A DNA stretch of 64,000 nt. Origin: Superficieibacter sp. HKU1 (GTDB lineage Bacteria; Pseudomonadota; Gammaproteobacteria; Enterobacterales; Enterobacteriaceae). A program made the position numbers and the translations under genes. The first letter of the stretch is position 1; every line of letters starts with the position of its first letter. Where the stretch lies: the NCBI RefSeq assembly GCF_029319185.1, contig NZ_CP119754.1:2046001-2110000 (forward strand). Direction: 5' to 3'. The notes beneath the pieces were generated by a model, which worked only from the letters and a program-made list of their open reading frames with translations, ran no database searches and had not been told where the DNA came from. Positions 9,414 through 18,542 of this stretch are shown here, piece after piece.

Positions 9414-9689
9414 ATGGATCTCAACAGCGTTATTGAGAGCATGACCCCGGAAGTGTATCAACGTCTGGTAACCGCCGTAGAGTTAGGCAAATGGCCTGAT
9501 GGCGTGGCGCTGACGCCCGAGCAAAAAGAGAACAGCCTGCAACTGGTGATGCTCTGGCAGGCGCGTTACAACACTGACGCGCAGCATATGACTATCGACA
9601 CGCGCGGTCAGATGGTGATGAAAACCAAACAGCAGCTAAAAGAAGAGTTTGGTATCGCGCCGCAACCGATCGCAACGTTCAAATCCTGA
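9414..9689 (+). CDS. yeaC: YeaC, DUF1315 family small protein
   Basis: A 91-residue soluble protein matching E. coli YeaC (MDLNSVIESMTPEVYQRLVTAVELGKWPDG...). No catalytic motif is visible and the family has no established function. The C-terminal half is rich in Gln and Lys. It sits downstream of msrB with a CAGGAGCG ribosome site and is followed by a hairpin. Confidence 0.9.
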   Translation: MDLNSVIESMTPEVYQRLVTAVELGKWPDGVALTPEQKENSLQLVMLWQARYNTDAQHMTIDTRGQMVMKTKQQLKEEFGIAPQPIATFKS

Positions 9690-9710
9690 CCCTGAGCAGG
9701 GCAGGTTTTT

Positions 9711-9735
9711 GCCCGGTAAGCCTGTGCTACCGGGC
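9711..9735. terminator. REP-like hairpin between yeaC and yajD
   Basis: The 8 bp stem GCCCGGTA and TACCGGGC lies between convergent genes, preceded by GGTTTTT. It may act as a bidirectional terminator or be a REP unit; the sequence beyond it (GGATACGACGC) is REP-like. Confidence 0.55.
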
Positions 9736-9746
9736 GGATACGACGC

Positions 9747-10091
9747 TTACTTCTTATTCATCATCGACTTAAGATCGGCGAACGGGTTATATTTCGCTGC
9801 GCCCACGCTATCCTGCGCGTCTTCACCTGCCACCACCGTGGAACCATACTGGTCAGCCTCAGTATATTTTGAGTGCTCATGGTCGTGACAGTACAGGCAC
9901 AGCATCTCCCAGTTACTGCCATCTTCAGGGTTATTCGAGTGATCGTGATCGATATGGTGCACGGTCAGTTCACGAAGATTTGAATACACAAACTCGCGCG
10001 AACACCGTCCACAAACCCACGGGAAAAGCTTTAGCGCTTTCTCGCGATAACCGACTTCAAGCCGGGCGTAGTTTTTGGGGATAAATGCCAT
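9747..10091 (-). CDS. yajD: YajD, HNH nuclease family protein
   Basis: A 114-residue protein matching E. coli YajD almost residue for residue. It has an HNH fold: a first zinc CxxC (VCGRCSREF), the HHIDHDHSNNPEDGSNWEMLC core with the His and Asn of the motif, and a second CxxC (CLYCHDHEH). The family is predicted to have DNA-nicking activity but has no settled function. In E. coli K-12 yajD lies far away near tsx; here it sits between yeaC and pncA. It is a single gene transcribed convergently with yeaC. Confidence 0.93.
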   Translation of the reverse strand: MAFIPKNYARLEVGYREKALKLFPWVCGRCSREFVYSNLRELTVHHIDHDHSNNPEDGSNWEMLCLYCHDHEHSKYTEADQYGSTVVAGEDAQDSVGAAKYNPFADLKSMMNKK

Positions 10092-10161
10092 CGTTCAGAG
10101 CCTTTCGCAGTAATAATGATGCAATGGGGTAGCAAGCATCCTGTCAGGATGGGAAATCGCG

Positions 10162-10803
10162 CTACCCTTGCGTTTCTGTCCAGTCTGCCAGAGTATACAG
10201 CGTGGCACCCGCAACCGACATCTCCATAAATGCGTGCGCGCCGTCCTGGGCATTCAAATCAACCGCGCGACAGCCGTCGGTAATCACATTCACCTGATAA
10301 CCCAGCTGCAGCGCATCCAGTACGGTGAATTTGACGCAATAATCCGTTGCCAGACCCATCACGATCACCTCGCCAATCTCGTGTTCCCGTAGCCAGCTAT
10401 CCAGCCCGGTTTGCTGGCGGTGTTCGTTATCGAAGAAAGCACTGTAGCTGTCGATCAGCGGATGTTGCCCTTTGCGAAAAACCGCTTCGATTGCATCATG
10501 CTTCAGTAGCGGGTGCAGCTCTGCGCCTTCGCTCCCCTGAACGCAGTGATCGGGCCAGAAGGTCTGTGGAATGCCATCCAGCACGCCCTCGCTAAAAGGC
10601 TCGACGCCATGCTGGCTGGCAAAACTACCGTGATCCGCCGGGTGCCAGTCCTGGCAGGCAACGATCCTGATACGGCGGCTGCGGCACCAGTCAATCAGCG
10701 CGTTGGCGATATCAACGGTACTGTCGCCTTCCGGTACGGCCAGCGCGCCGCCAGCACAAAAATCATTCTGCATATCAACCAGTAACAGTGCGCGTTTAGT
10801 CAT
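10162..10803 (-). CDS. pncA: PncA, nicotinamidase
   Basis: A 213-residue isochorismatase-fold enzyme that hydrolyses nicotinamide to nicotinate for NAD salvage. The catalytic triad is visible: Asp10, Lys111 and Cys156 (LATDYCVKF). Metal ligands are Asp52 and His54 in QDWHPADH, and His86 in WPDHCVQ. The start is at ATG 10801-10803 (MTKRALLLVD), preceded by AGGAAATA. An alternative six codons upstream lacks conservation. It follows ansA by 10 bp, so the two form an operon. Confidence 0.96.
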   Translation of the reverse strand: MTKRALLLVDMQNDFCAGGALAVPEGDSTVDIANALIDWCRSRRIRIVACQDWHPADHGSFASQHGVEPFSEGVLDGIPQTFWPDHCVQGSEGAELHPLLKHDAIEAVFRKGQHPLIDSYSAFFDNEHRQQTGLDSWLREHEIGEVIVMGLATDYCVKFTVLDALQLGYQVNVITDGCRAVDLNAQDGAHAFMEMSVAGATLYTLADWTETQG

Positions 10804-10813
10804 GATTATTTCC

Positions 10814-11830
10814 TCATTCATCCGGCGTCAGTTCGCCACGCAAGTTTTGCATCATGGCGGTACGAATCGCATCGGTGCTCAGCCCCTGGCTTAGCAGGTA
10901 GTGAAGCTTGGTCAGCGTGGCTTCTACCGTCATATCAAACCCGCTGATCACGCCCGCGTGCGCCAGCGCATTGCCGGTGGCATAACCGCCCATATTCACT
11001 TTGCCTGACATGCACTGGGTAAGGTTGATCACCACAATCCCACGCTGGCTGGCGTCGGCCAGCTCCTGAAGAAACTCGGCGTTTTGCGGTGCGTTCCCCA
11101 CGCCGTAAGAGCGCAGGATCAACGCCTTGACCGGTTGACGCAGAAAGTTACGCACCACATCCGCCGAAATCCCCGGATAAATCGTTACCACACCGATGGG
11201 CTGCGGCGTAATGGGATGAACAACCAGTTCCCCGGTTCCGCGCGGAGAGGGCGGGGTGCCCAGGCGGCGAATGTGGATGCCTGCTTCAAGCAGAGGTGCC
11301 AGATTCGGCGAAGCAAACGCATCAAACCCATCAGCGTGCGCTTTGGTGGTGCGATTACCGCGATAAAGACGATTATTAAAAAACAGCGCCACTTCACAGA
11401 TGGGATAGTTCGCCGCGACGTACAACGCATTCAGCAAATTAATCTGTCCGTCAGAGCGCAGTTCCGCCAGCGGAATTTGTGACCCTGTCACAATTACCGG
11501 TTTACCGAGATTCTCCAGCATAAAGGAGAGAGCCGAGGCGGTGAACGCCATGGTATCGGTGCCATGCAGGATCACGAAGCCGTCATAATCGTCGTAATTC
11601 GCCCGGATATCGTCTGCGATGTGCTGCCAGTCCTGTGGCGTCATATCTGAAGAGTCCATCAGCGGCTGATATTCATGAATGGCAAAATCCGGCATTTCCG
11701 GACGATGAAACTCAGGCATCTGTGATAGCTGCTGCTGGAGATGACCGGATACAGGGATATAACCCTGCTCGGAGCGCTGCATACCAATGGTTCCGCCGGT
11801 GTAGGCGACGTAAATGGATTTCTTTTGCAT
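10814..11830 (-). CDS. ansA: AnsA, cytoplasmic L-asparaginase I
   Basis: A 338-residue asparaginase converting L-asparagine to aspartate and ammonia. Both nucleophile-region motifs are present: YTGGTIGM at residues 10-17 and HGTDTMAFTAS in the first domain. It has no signal peptide, consistent with the low-affinity cytoplasmic enzyme rather than AnsB. It is the first gene of the ansA-pncA operon, as in E. coli. Confidence 0.96.
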   Translation of the reverse strand: MQKKSIYVAYTGGTIGMQRSEQGYIPVSGHLQQQLSQMPEFHRPEMPDFAIHEYQPLMDSSDMTPQDWQHIADDIRANYDDYDGFVILHGTDTMAFTASALSFMLENLGKPVIVTGSQIPLAELRSDGQINLLNALYVAANYPICEVALFFNNRLYRGNRTTKAHADGFDAFASPNLAPLLEAGIHIRRLGTPPSPRGTGELVVHPITPQPIGVVTIYPGISADVVRNFLRQPVKALILRSYGVGNAPQNAEFLQELADASQRGIVVINLTQCMSGKVNMGGYATGNALAHAGVISGFDMTVEATLTKLHYLLSQGLSTDAIRTAMMQNLRGELTPDE

Positions 11831-11851
11831 GATGTCTTTGAATCAGGAACG

Positions 11852-11876
11852 CTCCCCTCCGCCAGGCGGAGGGGAG
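11852..11876 (-). terminator. Strong hairpin between sppA and ansA
   Basis: The 11 bp stem CTCCCCTCCGC and GCGGAGGGGAG with a 3-base loop lies 7 bp after the sppA stop. There is no T-tract, so it is either a weak terminator or a 3' end stabiliser. Confidence 0.55.
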
Positions 11877-11883
11877 ACAGGGG

Positions 11884-13737
11884 TTAACGAATATTCGCGC
11901 AGGTTAAACAAAACGCGTAGCGGTTTTGCGGATCGTTAAAGGCCGCGAGTTTATCGCTTTCTTCTTTCACTACGCTTGCCGCCCCCGCCAGCGGAGCCGG
12001 AAGATACGCCTGCATTGCCTGCGGCAGCATAGCGCGAACCGAACCGGTCAGGCTATCAACCATCATGTTGAAGACGCCTGGCTCTTCCACCAGATAATCC
12101 AGCTGCCACTGCTTGAGCTTCGCCAGCTCGGCCGCTTTGGCAACCGCATCGTCAAAGTCGCCGAGGCTGTCGACCAGACCGTTATTTTTTGCATCCTGAC
12201 CGGTCCAGACGTGGCCCTGAGCAATCTTATCGATTTGCTCCGGCGTGCTCTTACGGGCCGCGGCAACCAGCGAAATAAAGCGCTGATAACCATTCTCGAT
12301 GCTCATCTGCATGATCTGCTGAACTTCCGGCGGCAGATTTTTCGTAATAGAAACGTCTGCCAGCGGCGAGGTCGCCACGCCATCGGTGTGGACGCCAATC
12401 GAATCAAGGCTGTTTTCGACGGTGTTGATCACCCCGAAGATACCGATAGATCCTGTTAGCGTACTTGGGTTAGCCACGATATAGTCCGCCGGCGTTGAAA
12501 TCCAGTAACCGCCGGACGCAGCCATACCGCCCATGGAGACAACCACCGGCTTGCCTGCCGCTTTGGCCGCCGCCAGTTCTGAGCGAATCACCTCTGAGGC
12601 GCTGACGCTGCCGCCAGGGCTGTTAACGCGCAGTACGATAGCTTTCACATCGGCATCGAGACGCGCTTCGCGGATCTGGGAAGCGGTGGTGTCACCGCCT
12701 ACGTTACCCTGAGTTGCTTCACCATCCATGATCGCGCCGTTCGCGAAGATCACCGCAATTTTACCACCGTCCTGTGCCGGTTTTTTCAGCGCATAGTCAT
12801 ACATGCTGATGGCGCTGAAATCTTTCTCTTTATCGCTCCAGCCAAACTGTTTGGTCAGCGCTTTTTCCATATCGGCGCTGGAGCCCAGTTCATCAACCAG
12901 TTTGTTATCCAGCGCGTATTTCGCCGTATCGCCACCGGCCTTACGCAGTCCGTCAAGCACACCCTGCGCGCCGGGGAAGACCTGTTGCGCGGTGATGTTT
13001 CGATTGGAGGCGATGGTAGAAAGATAGTTCTGCCACAGCTCGCCGATCCAGCGGCTGTCCGCTTCACGCGCGGCAGGGGACATATCATCACGAATAAACG
13101 GCTCGACCGCGGATTTGTACGTGCCGACGCGGAACACGTGGGTCGACACTTTCAGCTTATCCAGCAGCGATTTGTAATACAGGCCGTTAGTGGCAAACCC
13201 GTGCAGATCGACCGTGCCCTGCGGCGAGAGCCAGATTTTATTCGCGAAGCTGGCGAGGTAATACTGACCCTGCGTGTAGCTGTCGCCAACGGCATACACC
13301 GGTTTGCCACTGTCGCGGAACTCGCGCAGGGCTTTACCGATGTACTGCATCGACGGCTGATCGGCCCCGGCGAAGTTTTTCAAATCCAGCACGATGCCCG
13401 TGATATTACGGTCTTCTTTTGCCTGACGAATCGAATGCACGATATCAAATAGCGAGTTTTCCTGCAGGCGATCGGAGTTGGCACCAAACAACTGGCGGGT
13501 CACCGCGCTCAGTTTACTGGTGGGAGACGGGTTATCGACAACGACACCGGTGATATCCAGCAGCAGCGCGCCGCGCTGGGTGTTCTCTTCCGGACCGCTG
13601 GTAAGCTGCATCCAGATCCCGACGCACACCAGCAGCAGGAAAATAAACACCACGTTGAGAACGAGCTGGCGTACAAAATTCAGTAAACGCCATGTCCACT
13701 TAAAAAATCCGGCAATATATCGCCAAAGGGTTCGCAT
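11884..13737 (-). CDS. sppA: SppA, signal peptide peptidase (protease IV)
   Basis: A 617-residue inner-membrane serine protease that degrades signal peptides after export. The N-terminal membrane anchor is at residues 20-42. Tandem SppA domains follow, with the catalytic Lys in VGTYKSAVEPF of the first and the nucleophile Ser in MGGMAASGGYW of the second. The start is ATG 13735-13737 (MRTLWRYIAGFF), which matches the family. The longer in-frame start at 13851 adds 38 unrelated residues. It is divergent from ydjA. Confidence 0.96.
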   Translation of the reverse strand: MRTLWRYIAGFFKWTWRLLNFVRQLVLNVVFIFLLLVCVGIWMQLTSGPEENTQRGALLLDITGVVVDNPSPTSKLSAVTRQLFGANSDRLQENSLFDIVHSIRQAKEDRNITGIVLDLKNFAGADQPSMQYIGKALREFRDSGKPVYAVGDSYTQGQYYLASFANKIWLSPQGTVDLHGFATNGLYYKSLLDKLKVSTHVFRVGTYKSAVEPFIRDDMSPAAREADSRWIGELWQNYLSTIASNRNITAQQVFPGAQGVLDGLRKAGGDTAKYALDNKLVDELGSSADMEKALTKQFGWSDKEKDFSAISMYDYALKKPAQDGGKIAVIFANGAIMDGEATQGNVGGDTTASQIREARLDADVKAIVLRVNSPGGSVSASEVIRSELAAAKAAGKPVVVSMGGMAASGGYWISTPADYIVANPSTLTGSIGIFGVINTVENSLDSIGVHTDGVATSPLADVSITKNLPPEVQQIMQMSIENGYQRFISLVAAARKSTPEQIDKIAQGHVWTGQDAKNNGLVDSLGDFDDAVAKAAELAKLKQWQLDYLVEEPGVFNMMVDSLTGSVRAMLPQAMQAYLPAPLAGAASVVKEESDKLAAFNDPQNRYAFCLTCANIR

Positions 13738-13903
13738 GCAATCTCCCTGACCAAACAGAATGAAAAATTTGCCGTGTCGGCAAAATCGTGTGGCTATCCT
13801 AAATACACCGCCGCCACTTGTCAGCAGGAATCGCCGCCGGTGCTGTAACAAAACGCCCGTACATGTTAATTTTGTGAAGAATTAACATAACAGGAGTTAA
13901 TTA

Positions 13904-14455
13904 ATGGACGCACTTGAACTGCTCGTCAACCGCCGCAGTGCTTCACGGCTGATCGACCCGGCTCCGGCAGGCGATCAACTGGAGAATATCTTACGCGCCG
14001 GGATCCGCGCACCGGACCACGGTACGCTGCAACCGTGGCGATTTTTTATTGTAGAAGGTGAGGCGCGTCAGCGCTTCGGTGAGCTGCTGGAAAAAGGCGC
14101 AATCGAGGCCGGATCGGACGAAAAAGCCATCGACAAAGCGCGTAACGCGCCGCTTCGTGCCCCAATGATTATCGCGGTAGTGGCAAAATGCGAGGAGCAC
14201 CATAAGGTGCCACGCTGGGAACAGGAAACGTCTGCCGGCTGCGCGGTAATGGCCATGCAAATGGCGGCGCTGGCGCAAGGGTTTAACGGTATCTGGCGCA
14301 GTGGTCCGTTAACCGACAACCCGGTGGTGCGCGAAGGGCTGGAATGCCGTGCGCAGGATAAAATCGTCGGTTTCCTCTATCTGGGTACGCCGCAATTAAA
14401 AGCCTCAACCACCATTGAAATGGCCGATACGGCGCCGTTTGTGCGCTATTTTTGA
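13904..14455 (+). CDS. ydjA: YdjA, FMN-dependent NAD(P)H nitroreductase
   Basis: A 183-residue minimal nitroreductase-family flavoprotein matching E. coli YdjA in length. The FMN-contacting N-terminal RRSASRLIDPAP, the central RAPDHGTLQPWRF and the C-terminal FLYLGTP are family features. The physiological substrate is not established. It begins after AGGAGTTAATT and lies 116 bp before selD, the same order as in E. coli. Confidence 0.94.
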   Translation: MDALELLVNRRSASRLIDPAPAGDQLENILRAGIRAPDHGTLQPWRFFIVEGEARQRFGELLEKGAIEAGSDEKAIDKARNAPLRAPMIIAVVAKCEEHHKVPRWEQETSAGCAVMAMQMAALAQGFNGIWRSGPLTDNPVVREGLECRAQDKIVGFLYLGTPQLKASTTIEMADTAPFVRYF

Positions 14456-14571
14456 TTGCAGGGTAAAAACTGTCTGGATTATGAGCGAAAGCAGCGTGAT
14501 TCAGACAGTAGTACTTATCACTGGCCGCTTCTGGCGCTACCATAGCGGCAGTGCAATGACAGGAGAGGTCC

Positions 14572-15615
14572 ATGAGCGCGCAAGCTATTCGTTTAACGCA
14601 ATACAGCCACGGAGCGGGTTGCGGTTGTAAAATTTCCCCTAAAGTGCTGGAGACGATCCTGCACAGCGAACAGGCAAAGTTTATCGACCCCAACTTGCTT
14701 GTCGGCAATGAAACCCGCGACGATGCGGCGGTCTATGATTTGGGTAACGGCACGTCCGTTATCAGCACCACCGATTTCTTTATGCCAATCGTTGATAACC
14801 CCTTCGATTTTGGCCGCATTGCCGCAACGAACGCCATCAGCGATATTTTTGCCATGGGCGGAAAGCCGATTATGGCCATCGCTATTCTTGGCTGGCCGAT
14901 TGAGAAACTGGCTCCGGAAATCGCCCGCGAGGTGATCGAAGGCGGGCGTCATGCGTGTAAACAGGCGGGTATTGCTCTTGCAGGCGGCCACTCTATTGAT
15001 GCCCCGGAGCCTATTTTCGGGCTGGCGGTGACGGGCATCGTGCCGACCAAGCGCGTGAAGAAAAACAGTACTGCGCAGGCGGGATGCAAACTGTATCTGA
15101 CCAAGCCGCTGGGGATTGGCGTGTTAACGACCGCCGAGAAAAAATCCCTGCTTAAGCCGGAACATCAGGGTCTGGCGACGGACGTCATGTGCCAGATGAA
15201 CCTTGCCGGCGCGGCGTTTGCCAACCTTGACAGCGTAAAAGCCATGACCGACGTCACCGGTTTCGGTTTGCTGGGGCACCTGAGCGAAATGTGTCAGGGC
15301 GCAGGCGTACAGGCACAAATCCGCTTTGAAGCGGTGCCGAAATTACCGGGTGTGGAAGAGTATATCCTGCTGGGCGCTGTGCCGGGCGGAACCGGGCGCA
15401 ACTATGCCAGCTATGGTCATCTGATGGGTGATATGCCGGAAGCATGGCGTAATTTGCTGTGCGATCCGCAAACCTCCGGCGGGCTGCTGCTGGCGGTGAC
15501 CGAAGAAGGCGAAGCGGAAGTACAGGCCGCGGCTGCGGAATTTGGCATCCACCTGAGCGCCATTGGCGAACTGGTGTCGGCACGCGCGGGACGACCGATG
15601 ATCGAGATCCGTTAA
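14572..15615 (+). CDS. selD: SelD, selenide water dikinase
   Basis: A 347-residue enzyme that makes selenophosphate from selenide and ATP for selenocysteine and selenouridine synthesis. The catalytic region GAGCGCKISP near residues 15-24 has Cys (not Sec) and the essential Lys. The glycine-rich ATP-binding loop and AIR-synthase-like fold (DFFMPIVDNPFDFGRIAATNAISDI) are intact. It starts after CAGGAGAGG and its stop is 4 bp before topB, giving a selD-topB operon. Confidence 0.97.
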   Translation: MSAQAIRLTQYSHGAGCGCKISPKVLETILHSEQAKFIDPNLLVGNETRDDAAVYDLGNGTSVISTTDFFMPIVDNPFDFGRIAATNAISDIFAMGGKPIMAIAILGWPIEKLAPEIAREVIEGGRHACKQAGIALAGGHSIDAPEPIFGLAVTGIVPTKRVKKNSTAQAGCKLYLTKPLGIGVLTTAEKKSLLKPEHQGLATDVMCQMNLAGAAFANLDSVKAMTDVTGFGLLGHLSEMCQGAGVQAQIRFEAVPKLPGVEEYILLGAVPGGTGRNYASYGHLMGDMPEAWRNLLCDPQTSGGLLLAVTEEGEAEVQAAAAEFGIHLSAIGELVSARAGRPMIEIR

Positions 15616-15619
15616 GTCG

Positions 15620-17566
15620 ATGCGGCTGTTTATTGCGGAAAAACCAAGCCTTGGTCGGGCGATTGCCGATGTGTTGCCTAAACCACATCGCAAGGGCGAT
15701 GGCTTTATTGAGTGCGGAAATGGCCAGGTAGTGACCTGGTGTATCGGCCATCTTCTCGAGCAGGCGCAGCCTGACGCCTACGATGGCCGCTACGCGCGAT
15801 GGAATCTGAACGATCTGCCCATCGTGCCAGAAAAATGGCAGCTCCAGCCGCGACCGTCGGTGACCAAGCAGCTCAACGTGATTAAGCGTTTTTTGCACGA
15901 GGCCGAAGAGGTGATCCACGCGGGGGACCCGGATCGCGAAGGGCAACTGCTGGTGGATGAGGTGCTGGATTACCTGCAGCTCGCCCCGGCAAAGCGCCAG
16001 CAGGTGCAGCGCTGCCTGATTAACGACCTCAACCCGCAGGCCGTCGAGCGTGCCATTTCGCGCCTTCGTGCCAACAGCGAGTTTATTCCGCTGTGCGTCT
16101 CCGCGCTGGCGCGGGCTCGAGCCGACTGGCTGTACGGTATCAATATGACCCGCGCTTACACCATCCTCGGGCGCAACGCGGGCTATCAGGGCGTGCTGTC
16201 CGTGGGGCGAGTGCAGACGCCGGTGCTCGGGCTGGTGGTCAGACGCGATGAAGAAATCGAAAACTTTGTCGCCAAAGATTTTTTCGATGTCAAAGCGCAT
16301 ATCGTTACGCCAAAGGACGAGCGTTTTACCGCTCTGTGGCAGCCGAGCGAAGCCTGCGAACCGTATCAGGATGAAGAAGGGCGTCTGCTCCACCGTCCGC
16401 TGGCCGATCATGTGGTGAGCCGGATTGCCGGGCAGCCCGCCATCGTCACCTCGTATAACGATAAACGGGAATCAGAACCCGCGCCGCTGCCGTTTTCCCT
16501 CTCGTCACTGCAAATTGAGGCCGCCAGGCGTTTCAACCTCAGCGCGCAGAACGTGCTGGATATCTGTCAGAAGCTCTATGAAACCCACAAGCTGATCACC
16601 TACCCGCGTTCAGACTGTCGCTATCTGCCGGAAGAGCATTTCGCCGGGCGTCAGGCGGTCATGAACGCGATCGGCGTTCATGCGCCTGACCTGCTGCCAC
16701 AGCCGGTGGTTGATCCGAACAAACGCAACCGCTGCTGGGATGATAAAAAGGTGGATGCCCACCATGCGATCATCCCGACAGCGCGCAGCGCCTCCGTCAA
16801 TCTTAACGACAATGAAGCAAAGGTCTACGGTCTGATTTCCCGCCAGTATCTGATGCAATTTTGCCCGGATGCCGTGTTCCGCAAATGCGTCATTGAACTT
16901 GAGATCGCCAACGGTAAGTTTGTCGCCAAAGCGCGCTTTCTGGCCGACGCGGGCTGGCGCACGCTGCTGGGTTCGAAAGAGCGCGATGAAGAGAATGACG
17001 GCACGCCGCTGCCGGTGGTGGCCAAAGGCGATGAGCTGTTGTGCGAAAAAGGTGAGGTCGTTGAGCGGCAAACCCAGCCGCCGCGCCACTTTACCGACGC
17101 CACGCTGCTCTCTGCCATGACCGGCATCGCCCGTTTTGTGCAGGATAAAGATCTGAAGAAGATCCTGCGCGCCACCGATGGCCTTGGCACCGAAGCCACT
17201 CGCGCCGGGATCATCGAACTGCTGTTTAAACGCAGCTTTCTGCATAAGCAGGGGCGCTATATTCACTCATCGGAGGCGGGGCGCGCGCTGATCCACTCTC
17301 TGCCCGAAATGGCAGCACGGCCAGATATGACCGCGCACTGGGAGTCGGTGCTGACGCAAATCAGTGAGAAACAGTGCCGCTATCAGGATTTTATGCAGCC
17401 GCTGGTTTGCACGCTTCATGATCTGATTCACCAGGCCCGCAGCACGCCGGTACGTCAGTTCCGTGGCATTGTTGCGCCGGGTACGGATAAGAAAAAAGCC
17501 TTCCGTAAACGCAGTAGCAAAAAAGCGGCGTCGTCCGATAAAGGCGCGGATACCGCAACGTCTTAA
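15620..17566 (+). CDS. topB: TopB, DNA topoisomerase III
   Basis: A 648-residue type IA topoisomerase that decatenates DNA and resolves recombination intermediates. It has an N-terminal TOPRIM domain (MRLFIAEKPSLGRAIADVLP and acidic DPDREGQLLVDE). The catalytic tyrosine is in KLITYPRSDCRYL, and the C-terminus is a lysine-rich basic tail. It is slightly shorter than the E. coli enzyme. It is translationally close to selD. Confidence 0.97.
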   Translation: MRLFIAEKPSLGRAIADVLPKPHRKGDGFIECGNGQVVTWCIGHLLEQAQPDAYDGRYARWNLNDLPIVPEKWQLQPRPSVTKQLNVIKRFLHEAEEVIHAGDPDREGQLLVDEVLDYLQLAPAKRQQVQRCLINDLNPQAVERAISRLRANSEFIPLCVSALARARADWLYGINMTRAYTILGRNAGYQGVLSVGRVQTPVLGLVVRRDEEIENFVAKDFFDVKAHIVTPKDERFTALWQPSEACEPYQDEEGRLLHRPLADHVVSRIAGQPAIVTSYNDKRESEPAPLPFSLSSLQIEAARRFNLSAQNVLDICQKLYETHKLITYPRSDCRYLPEEHFAGRQAVMNAIGVHAPDLLPQPVVDPNKRNRCWDDKKVDAHHAIIPTARSASVNLNDNEAKVYGLISRQYLMQFCPDAVFRKCVIELEIANGKFVAKARFLADAGWRTLLGSKERDEENDGTPLPVVAKGDELLCEKGEVVERQTQPPRHFTDATLLSAMTGIARFVQDKDLKKILRATDGLGTEATRAGIIELLFKRSFLHKQGRYIHSSEAGRALIHSLPEMAARPDMTAHWESVLTQISEKQCRYQDFMQPLVCTLHDLIHQARSTPVRQFRGIVAPGTDKKKAFRKRSSKKAASSDKGADTATS

Positions 17567-17576
17567 TATATTCTGA

Positions 17577-17618
17577 AAAATGCCGTTGACAGCATATGGC
17601 TTAACGGCATTTTTTTTA
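17577..17618 (+). terminator. Intrinsic terminator after topB
   Basis: The 11 bp stem AAAATGCCGTT and AACGGCATTTT is followed by an uninterrupted run of T, directly after topB. Confidence 0.9.
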
Positions 17619-17693
17619 ACCCTGATATTATTCCCGCCGACATTGGGGAAATATCCCAAAAAATAAGGGATAGATATATATCGGGTTAACAAT

Positions 17694-18503
17694 ATGGATA
17701 AAAAAACCGTTTTTGCGGCACTATTTTTCTTTTCTGCCTTATCAAATGCGACTACTGACGGCGGCGTAAATCAGCATCCGTTTCGTCGGGCGACGCTGGA
17801 GGAAACGACGTGGCTGAATCAACAGCCGAATTTGCATTCCGTTCACTGCGCAGATATATACGTTGCCAGCGAGATCCAGTCGGTAACGGAATATGCCCTT
17901 GCACCCGTGATTATGACCTTTTCATCCCGCCCGTTATTTCCGCAGGGAAGAATAACCTGCCAGATCACCGGCAGTCGTAATGTACCTGCCACCCTCGATC
18001 TCTTTGCTAAAGAGGAGGGCAGCCTCGGCAATACCCACTATACCCTGACGCATACCGGGGTGAATGCCGATGGCTTTATCGGTAACGATAATGATGGCTG
18101 GCATTTCGCCTGTGAAACCCGGGAAAGCATTGATGATAACGACGCCGATTTTCACGGCTGTTTTATCAATGAAGAAAATTTTTATATTCAGAAAGTCCCG
18201 GAGTTAACCGCGCTGGAGGTGCCTGAAGGGTATTTAATTACCGTTGGAAAAATGCGCTTTAATCCTATTTCGCAGCTGCGCATTGGTAAATCTGAGTTTA
18301 TTACCGCCGCTGACTTCCCTTTCATTTACGGTGACAACGCCGCGCAAGCGATCGCTAAACTGGACAGCAACGTGCGCGTAAGCTGGTCATGGGGCGAATT
18401 ACGCTCCAGTCGGGTCAGGACCAGCACCCTGCCACCCCACAGCGTGGCGATTGCCCAACCGGCGGTTGAAGTGTTAGATCGCGCCTGGGCAGGTTATCAG
18501 TAA
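17694..18503 (+). CDS. Exported protein of unknown function
   Basis: A 269-residue protein I do not recognise. Residues 1-19 form a clear signal peptide (MDKKTVFAALFFFSALSNA), so it is likely periplasmic. The mature part contains four cysteines (VHCAD, ITCQI, FACET, HGCFI), enough for two disulfides. A run of Asp/Asn occurs near 130-155. It has no lipobox and no membrane span beyond the signal. It occupies the place where E. coli has ynjI, but the sequence does not look like that inner-membrane protein. The upstream region is AT-rich. It has its own terminator and no operon partner. Confidence 0.75.
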   Translation: MDKKTVFAALFFFSALSNATTDGGVNQHPFRRATLEETTWLNQQPNLHSVHCADIYVASEIQSVTEYALAPVIMTFSSRPLFPQGRITCQITGSRNVPATLDLFAKEEGSLGNTHYTLTHTGVNADGFIGNDNDGWHFACETRESIDDNDADFHGCFINEENFYIQKVPELTALEVPEGYLITVGKMRFNPISQLRIGKSEFITAADFPFIYGDNAAQAIAKLDSNVRVSWSWGELRSSRVRTSTLPPHSVAIAQPAVEVLDRAWAGYQ

Positions 18504-18512
18504 TGAAACAGA

Positions 18513-18535
18513 GCGCCTCGCTTTACACGAGGCGC
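18513..18535. terminator. Bidirectional hairpin between convergent genes
   Basis: The 8 bp stem GCGCCTCG and CGAGGCGC lies between the unknown exported gene and gdhA. It has no strong T-tract on either side. Confidence 0.55.
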
Positions 18536-18542
18536 ATAACGC

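Noticed and set aside
14283..14708. Long open frames on the opposite strand of ydjA and selD, and similar long frames opposite astC, katE, trpB and others.
   Set aside because: These are shadow frames of GC-rich conserved genes: no ribosome sites, no family resemblance, and the opposite strand is a well-known gene.
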